This document shows, in pieces, positions 34,244-38,408 of a DNA stretch of 38,408 bases; the first letter of the stretch is position 1, and each line of letters opens with the position of its first letter. Below the pieces are notes generated by a model. That model worked only from the letters and a program-made list of their open reading frames with translations. It ran no database searches and was not told where the DNA came from. The DNA lies in assembly GCA_029936155.1 (NCBI GenBank), contig JAPYUK010000007.1, forward strand, positions 11,289-49,696. The letters run 5' to 3'. Made by a program: the position numbers and the translations under genes. This stretch comes from Dehalococcoidia bacterium. GTDB taxonomy: Bacteria > Chloroflexota > Dehalococcoidia > Lucifugimonadales > Lucifugimonadaceae.

Positions 34244-34323
34244 GTCACTACGCAACGTGAGCCGGTAGAATCCCCACTGGCCAGCGAAACGATCACGATT
34301 TACGAATCGCACAGGAAACAAGA

Positions 34324-35211
34324 ATGACCAAACTCAACATCATGGCCTCCCGCCACTCGGCCTTCTACAGCCCGATGATCTGCACTATCGCCGGTGGATT
34401 TCTTGAGAAAGAGGGACTCTCTGGCGAGTATCACGTTGTTGGAGCTGGTGACAGCAGCGGAGGAGCCGTGGCTGCGGGTCGGATGGACGTTGCGCAGGCA
34501 GCCGTGTCGGCGAGTTGGGGTCCGCTAGACAACGGTTCGAAAGCACCGTTCGCTCACTTCGCACAGATCAACCGTTACGACGGGTTCTTCATTGCAGGCC
34601 GTGAGCCTGATTCCAATTTTTCTTGGAACAAGCTTCTAGGCAGCAAGTTTCTGCACGTCCACGGCGGGCAGCCGGAAGCAATGTTGCGTTACGGCGCGCA
34701 TAAGCAGGGCGTTGATCTTGCGGCTGTCGACGATATTGACTCGCCCGGTGGCGGCGAGATGATGGAGCAGTGGCGCAACGGCGAAGGTGACTATTTCCAT
34801 GAGCAGGGCGCGTTCCCACAACAGCTGGAGCACGCTGGCCAGGCCCACATCGTTGGCTCCGTTGGCGAAGCGGTAGGCCCGGTAGCGTTTTCAAGTCTGG
34901 TAGGTCGATGGGACTGGCTCGAAACCGACGATGCCAAACGATTCGCAGCGGCGTTCAAAGCTTCGCGAGAGTGGGTGAACACGGCCGATCCTGTTGAAAT
35001 CGCCAAAGCGGAAGCCAACTTCTTCCCAGATATGGCAGAATCGGCTATTGCTGCAGCTGTAAGCGCTTACCAGAAGCTCGGAACCTGGTCTGGAGGAATA
35101 GTGATAGAAACCGAGCTCTACGAAGCAGCTCTAGATGTGTTTCAGCATTCCAACATGGTCGGATCGCGCCACCCCTACTGCGATGTCGTAGTTCCACCAC
35201 CGGGAATTTAG
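34324..35211 (+). CDS. NMT1/THI5-like substrate-binding-fold protein without signal peptide
   Basis: A 295-residue protein with the fold of ABC-type nitrate/taurine/thiamine-precursor binding proteins. The N-terminus LNIMASRHSAFYSPMICTIAGGFLEKEGL fits the first strand-helix unit of that fold (shown here as one domain of about 28 residues at 4-32), followed by AAGRMDVAQAAVSASWGP. There is no signal peptide or lipobox, so it should be cytoplasmic, unlike a transporter subunit. No permease or ATPase gene adjoins it. It could be a small-molecule sensor or an enzyme of the NMT1/THI5 kind, but the fungal Cys-rich motif is absent. AGGAAACAAG before the ATG is a good ribosome-binding site. Confidence 0.75.
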   Translation: MTKLNIMASRHSAFYSPMICTIAGGFLEKEGLSGEYHVVGAGDSSGGAVAAGRMDVAQAAVSASWGPLDNGSKAPFAHFAQINRYDGFFIAGREPDSNFSWNKLLGSKFLHVHGGQPEAMLRYGAHKQGVDLAAVDDIDSPGGGEMMEQWRNGEGDYFHEQGAFPQQLEHAGQAHIVGSVGEAVGPVAFSSLVGRWDWLETDDAKRFAAAFKASREWVNTADPVEIAKAEANFFPDMAESAIAAAVSAYQKLGTWSGGIVIETELYEAALDVFQHSNMVGSRHPYCDVVVPPPGI

Positions 35212-35655
35212 GGAACTCACGGCTTCGTCGGCTAGTTCGCCTCGTCAAAAATCATATCCAACTCGTCGAACAGAGAAGTGCTGTTTCATTCCAATCGCAA
35301 TAATAATGTCCGGCCATCGTACGCAATTATTTGATCTCCGATAGAAAAACCTGAGTAACTGATAATTTGGGGCATTACAACTCCAACCAGCAACCTGATT
35401 GGTAACTGATGCCTGATTCCACCGAAATACGTGGTGACCAGAAGAACACTTGGGTGTCTGGATTCAGGTCGCCAAAAGGTGAAGAATCATCGAACGCCGT
35501 GGCGAACGTCTGCGTGTACGACTGGCGATCTTCAAGCGCTACCTACCTGAGCAGATACCCCGCTGCGATCCCGGAAACTGCAGGCACGACCGTGTTGCCG
35601 CGAACCATCTACAGTTGAGGTTTTAGCGCTCTGCCGTCAGCAGCTCGCAGACCGC
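35212..35655. other. Intergenic stretch between convergent genes
   Basis: About 440 nt. A short open frame at 35409-35618 (plus strand, 69 codons) has no recognisable motif and lacks a convincing ribosome-binding site. I see no strong terminator hairpin. It could hold decayed sequence, but I cannot identify a parent gene. Confidence 0.4.
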
Positions 35656-36549
35656 TCAAATGGGTGCCACTCCGAGGCGCTCCATCAGTGAGTCAAGCTC
35701 TCGGAAAATCCCGTCATCTGGTTTTACGGCTGGCATTCTCGGATACGCCTCTGTGAACACGCCTCTCCTGCGGAGAATCTCCTTGGCGACCCAGTAGAGC
35801 TGACCTTCTCCGAGCGTGTACAGTTTCACCAATGGCTGGAAGTGGTTCCACATCGACTCGGCAGCAATTTCATCGCCAGCCTGGAAGTGATCCCACGTCT
35901 TTCGCACGATGTCGCACAACGCAATCCCCTGCATGGTGCCTTTAGCCCCTCGGCGCATCTCTTCGATGAAGAAGACACCGTTCGCCCCGCCAAACATCGA
36001 CAACCCGTCTCCGGCCAACGCGGCGGTTTCGCTGAACCTGTTCGGTGTCGGGAGCGTTTCAATTTTTGCGTAGCAGAGATTCTCGTGTGCACTTGAAAGG
36101 TCAGCCATCAATGCCGGAGCCATGCCGGCACCAGTCATATCCTGCATGTAGATCGGGATGTCCGAACTGCCAGCCACGTCGATGAAATGCTGCCGCAAAA
36201 GTGTAGTGGGGATCCCAGCGATCGCCGGGGGAGCGATCATCACGGCATCTGCACCGAGTACCTTCGCCGCTCGGGTGTAATGAATCGCCTGCACCGTTGA
36301 GGGAGCACCGGTGTTCATCACGACTTTGATTCGGCCGTTGGCCTGATCGACAACAGCGCTTAGTGCTTCGTCGCGTTCGTGGTCGTCGAGCTTGTTAACC
36401 TCTGATCCGTACGCAATACCAACCCCGTGAACTCCGCCGCGGATTGCATATTCAACTTCGGCCCTCAGGTCCTCGAAAATAATCTGCCCGGTCTCATTGA
36501 ACGGCATTTGCAGAATAGGGAAGACCCCTGCGAAGTTGCGATCTGGCAT
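35656..36549 (-). CDS. DapA-family (dihydrodipicolinate synthase-like) aldolase/lyase
   Basis: A 297-residue TIM-barrel protein of the class I aldolase DapA/NanA family. The Schiff-base Lys is Lys162 in CYAKIE, and the partner Tyr134 is in PIYMQDM. The segment that in true dihydrodipicolinate synthase reads G-T-T-G-E reads YGSEVNKL (47-54), so the Thr pair used for the second substrate is missing. It is thus more likely a sugar-acid or keto-acid lyase than DapA. The aldehyde dehydrogenase gene lies 126 nt upstream on the same strand, suggesting a two-step pathway such as keto-deoxy-sugar acid to a semialdehyde and then to an acid. GGGGGTGA precedes the ATG. Confidence 0.85.
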   Translation of the reverse strand: MPDRNFAGVFPILQMPFNETGQIIFEDLRAEVEYAIRGGVHGVGIAYGSEVNKLDDHERDEALSAVVDQANGRIKVVMNTGAPSTVQAIHYTRAAKVLGADAVMIAPPAIAGIPTTLLRQHFIDVAGSSDIPIYMQDMTGAGMAPALMADLSSAHENLCYAKIETLPTPNRFSETAALAGDGLSMFGGANGVFFIEEMRRGAKGTMQGIALCDIVRKTWDHFQAGDEIAAESMWNHFQPLVKLYTLGEGQLYWVAKEILRRRGVFTEAYPRMPAVKPDDGIFRELDSLMERLGVAPI

Positions 36550-36675
36550 TAAGTCACCCCCGAATTAGCCGCGTCGGACTATCTAAGAACAAAATACCGG
36601 TTTGATCTGGCACCGAAGTCTGGTGGTTAGCCAAGTAAACCGACCGCCAGACACATAAGCTATCAGGGATGCTAA

Positions 36676-38136
36676 CTAGGTTGCACTGCGATCGACGTAT
36701 ATCGTCTTCGATTGCGTGAAGAATTCAATCGCTGCCTTACCCTGCTCCCTGTCTCCAGATGAACTCGACTTCATGCCGCCAAACGGTACTTGCGGTTCGA
36801 GTCCGGCAGTTTCGCCATTGATCTTCACTATTCCAGCTTCGATCCGATCGGCGAAGTCGAGAACCGAGTTGAGATCCCTGGTAAATATGCCAGCGCTCAA
36901 GCCGTAATCGACCGAGTTTGCGACGTTGAGCGCATCTTCTGCATCAGCGGCGGGAAGAATCGACAGTACGGGGCCAAAGATCTCTTCGCAGGCGACGTAG
37001 GCGTCTGTTGCCACATTGTTGATCACAGTTGGCTCGACGAAGGTACCGCCGTCGAAAGTAGATCCGCTCGGGACACCGCCGCCTGCAAGCACCGATCCAC
37101 CATCAGCGACTCCACGGGCAATCATCGAAGCGATGTTGTCTTTTGATGCCTGATCGATAACGGGCACGATGATCGAGTCGGGGTCTGAACCGCGACCGAT
37201 CTTGAGAGCGTTCGTCTTTTCGACCACCATGTTCGTGAACTCTCCAATAATGTTGCCAACCACGATGGCCCGTGATGTAGCCGTGCACTTTTGACCCGAA
37301 TACTTCATGGCGCCAGAAACTGTAATTTCAGCGGCCTGTTCCAGGTCGGCATCCGGCAAAACGATGACCGGGTTTTTACCGCCCATTTCAAGCTGGTAGC
37401 GTTTGCCACGCTTGGCCGATTCTGCTGCAATGTTCATTCCGATACGAGTTGATCCAGTGAACGATATTGCAGCAACCTTGGAGTTTGTAATCAGTTCGTT
37501 ACCAACGGCTCCACCAGAGCCGGTTACGAGATTGAATACACCTTCTGGCAGATCGACTGCCTCCCACATTCGAGCGATGAGAGTCGCTACGTGCGGTGTC
37601 GCTGAAGCTGGCTTCAACACAATAGTGTTTCCGTAGACCAGTGCGGGCGCCATCTTCCAAATCGGTATGGCGATAGGGAAGTTCCATGGGGTGATGAGGC
37701 TGACGACGCCAAGTGGCATGCGATTGGTGTAGAGCAGAATGTTGGGGTTTACCGACGGTACGACTGCGCCGACCGGATTTGCACCCTCTACACCGTAGTA
37801 CTGGAGTAGTGCGATGGCACGGCCTACTTCACCTCTGGATTCGAGGATTGCTTTACCCGACTCTCGAGTCACTGCCTGAGCATATTCTTCGAGGTTGGCC
37901 TCTAGATAAGAAGCGGCTTTGAGAAGGTATCCGCCACGTGCCAGAGACGACGTGCGACGCCAGCTTTCTTTTACATCGTGAGCCGCCGTGATCGCCACGT
38001 CGACATCTGCCGAGTTCGAAGCCTGGAATTCACCAACAACGTCAGATAAATCTGCGGGGTTTGTACTAGTTGAAACCTCTCCAGTTGTCGCGTCAGTCCA
38101 GGTTCCGTTTACATAGTTTTGATACCGCTCAGCCAT
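36676..38136 (-). CDS. NAD(P)-dependent aldehyde dehydrogenase, possibly 2,5-dioxovalerate type
   Basis: A 486-residue enzyme of the ALDH superfamily. It has TPWNFPIAIPIWKMAPAL with the conserved Asn, the cofactor segment FTGSTRIG, the general-base Glu in LEMGGKNP (Glu250), and the catalytic Cys284 in GQKCTATSR. The C-terminus PQVPFGGMKSSSSGDREQG resembles alpha-ketoglutarate semialdehyde dehydrogenases, but substrate choice cannot be settled by eye. The ATG at 38136 is chosen because GGAAGGAAAA lies just upstream; an in-frame ATG at 38181 is less likely. It precedes the DapA-family gene on the same strand. Confidence 0.92.
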   Translation of the reverse strand: MAERYQNYVNGTWTDATTGEVSTSTNPADLSDVVGEFQASNSADVDVAITAAHDVKESWRRTSSLARGGYLLKAASYLEANLEEYAQAVTRESGKAILESRGEVGRAIALLQYYGVEGANPVGAVVPSVNPNILLYTNRMPLGVVSLITPWNFPIAIPIWKMAPALVYGNTIVLKPASATPHVATLIARMWEAVDLPEGVFNLVTGSGGAVGNELITNSKVAAISFTGSTRIGMNIAAESAKRGKRYQLEMGGKNPVIVLPDADLEQAAEITVSGAMKYSGQKCTATSRAIVVGNIIGEFTNMVVEKTNALKIGRGSDPDSIIVPVIDQASKDNIASMIARGVADGGSVLAGGGVPSGSTFDGGTFVEPTVINNVATDAYVACEEIFGPVLSILPAADAEDALNVANSVDYGLSAGIFTRDLNSVLDFADRIEAGIVKINGETAGLEPQVPFGGMKSSSSGDREQGKAAIEFFTQSKTIYVDRSAT

Positions 38137-38375
38137 CAAATTTTCCTTCCGTACGTCGAGAGATCGGATTATTTGGAACATACATTACGCTATGGCTGGC
38201 GATGATTTGCAGTAGGAGCGTGAGAAATACCGGATGCTTACTTGGAAGGCGGACCAGTAACTGACGCGCAAAGTGACCTTCATACGAAGACCACTTTGAA
38301 GTGCAAAGAAGCGAGAGAGAATCTTTGAACAATGACTGGTCCCAGAGTCAGATCGTTACGACCCTGATCCAATCT

Positions 38376-38396
38376 GTTCAGCAACTATTGCTGAAC
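38376..38396. promoter_or_regulatory. 21-nt interrupted palindrome at the window edge
   Basis: GTTCAGCAA (38376-38384), then CTA, then TTGCTGAAC (38388-38396), a perfect 9-bp inverted repeat. It lies 240 nt upstream of the aldehyde dehydrogenase gene. It may be an operator for that unit or a terminator of a gene outside the window. Confidence 0.4.
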
Positions 38397-38408
38397 TATT
38401 TAACTAGC

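Noticed and set aside
35409-35618. Plus-strand open frame of 69 codons between convergent genes
   Set aside because: No ribosome-binding site, no recognisable motif and no strong codon signal.

Overview
The window looks like a chromosomal segment of a free-living, probably aerobic bacterium with roughly balanced base composition (judged by eye). Several traits fit a Chloroflexota lineage related to Dehalococcoidia/SAR202: HspR-type heat-shock control, a SUF system ending in SufU, the three-enzyme HpnCDE squalene route, bifunctional IspDF, and lipoprotein-type binding proteins. The taxonomic placement is inference; no marker search was possible. No rRNA, tRNA, CRISPR array, transposase or phage gene was recognised.

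Layout. (1) 68-9310, minus strand: a dense array read from high to low coordinates. It holds hpnC-hpnD-hpnE (farnesyl diphosphate to squalene), a stretch with a probable FGGY sugar-kinase remnant, then tetrapyrrole genes (precorrin-2 dehydrogenase type, hemC, a cobA-hemD fusion, hemB), ending in a lipoprotein of the serine beta-lactamase fold whose catalytic residues are all replaced. (2) 9353-12221, minus: a YjbQ-family protein, an HpnG-like nucleoside phosphorylase and a polyprenyl diphosphate synthase, which supply or elaborate the terpenoids of block 1. (3) 12348-16994: a heat-shock island with a broken hsp20 read leftward and dnaJ-hspR-clp read rightward, closed by a large hairpin. (4) 17020-20966, plus: two tandem VTT/DedA-like membrane proteins, ispDF and cysS. 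(5) 21140-25689, minus: a PEP-synthase/rifampin-phosphotransferase-like enzyme, secG and gatB. (6) 25990-26286, plus: a small cupin gene interrupted by an amber codon. (7) 26504-31947, plus: sufB-sufC-sufD-sufS-sufU, preceded by a near-perfect match to the IscR type 1 operator consensus. (8) 32089-38136: an oligopeptide-type binding lipoprotein, a small ORF, a cytoplasmic NMT1/THI5-like protein, a DapA-family aldolase and an aldehyde dehydrogenase.

How the genes work together. IspDF (MEP pathway) feeds isoprenoid precursors to the polyprenyl synthase. HpnC, HpnD and HpnE then make squalene, and the HpnG-like enzyme would act on a hopanoid side chain; no squalene-hopene cyclase lies in this window. 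HemB, HemC, HemD, CobA and the precorrin-2 dehydrogenase form a continuous path from 5-aminolevulinate to precorrin-2/sirohydrochlorin (siroheme, cobalamin or alternative heme); the genes for making 5-aminolevulinate and for the late protoheme steps are not here. SUF supplies Fe-S clusters.

The window is mostly recognisable housekeeping. The points most worth checking are the IscR-like operator, the pseudo-enzyme lipoprotein, the decayed C-terminus of hsp20, the amber-interrupted cupin, the ClpC-like features of the unfoldase in the HspR cluster, and a diverged intergenic repeat present twice. I saw no clear evidence of a wholly new multi-gene system.
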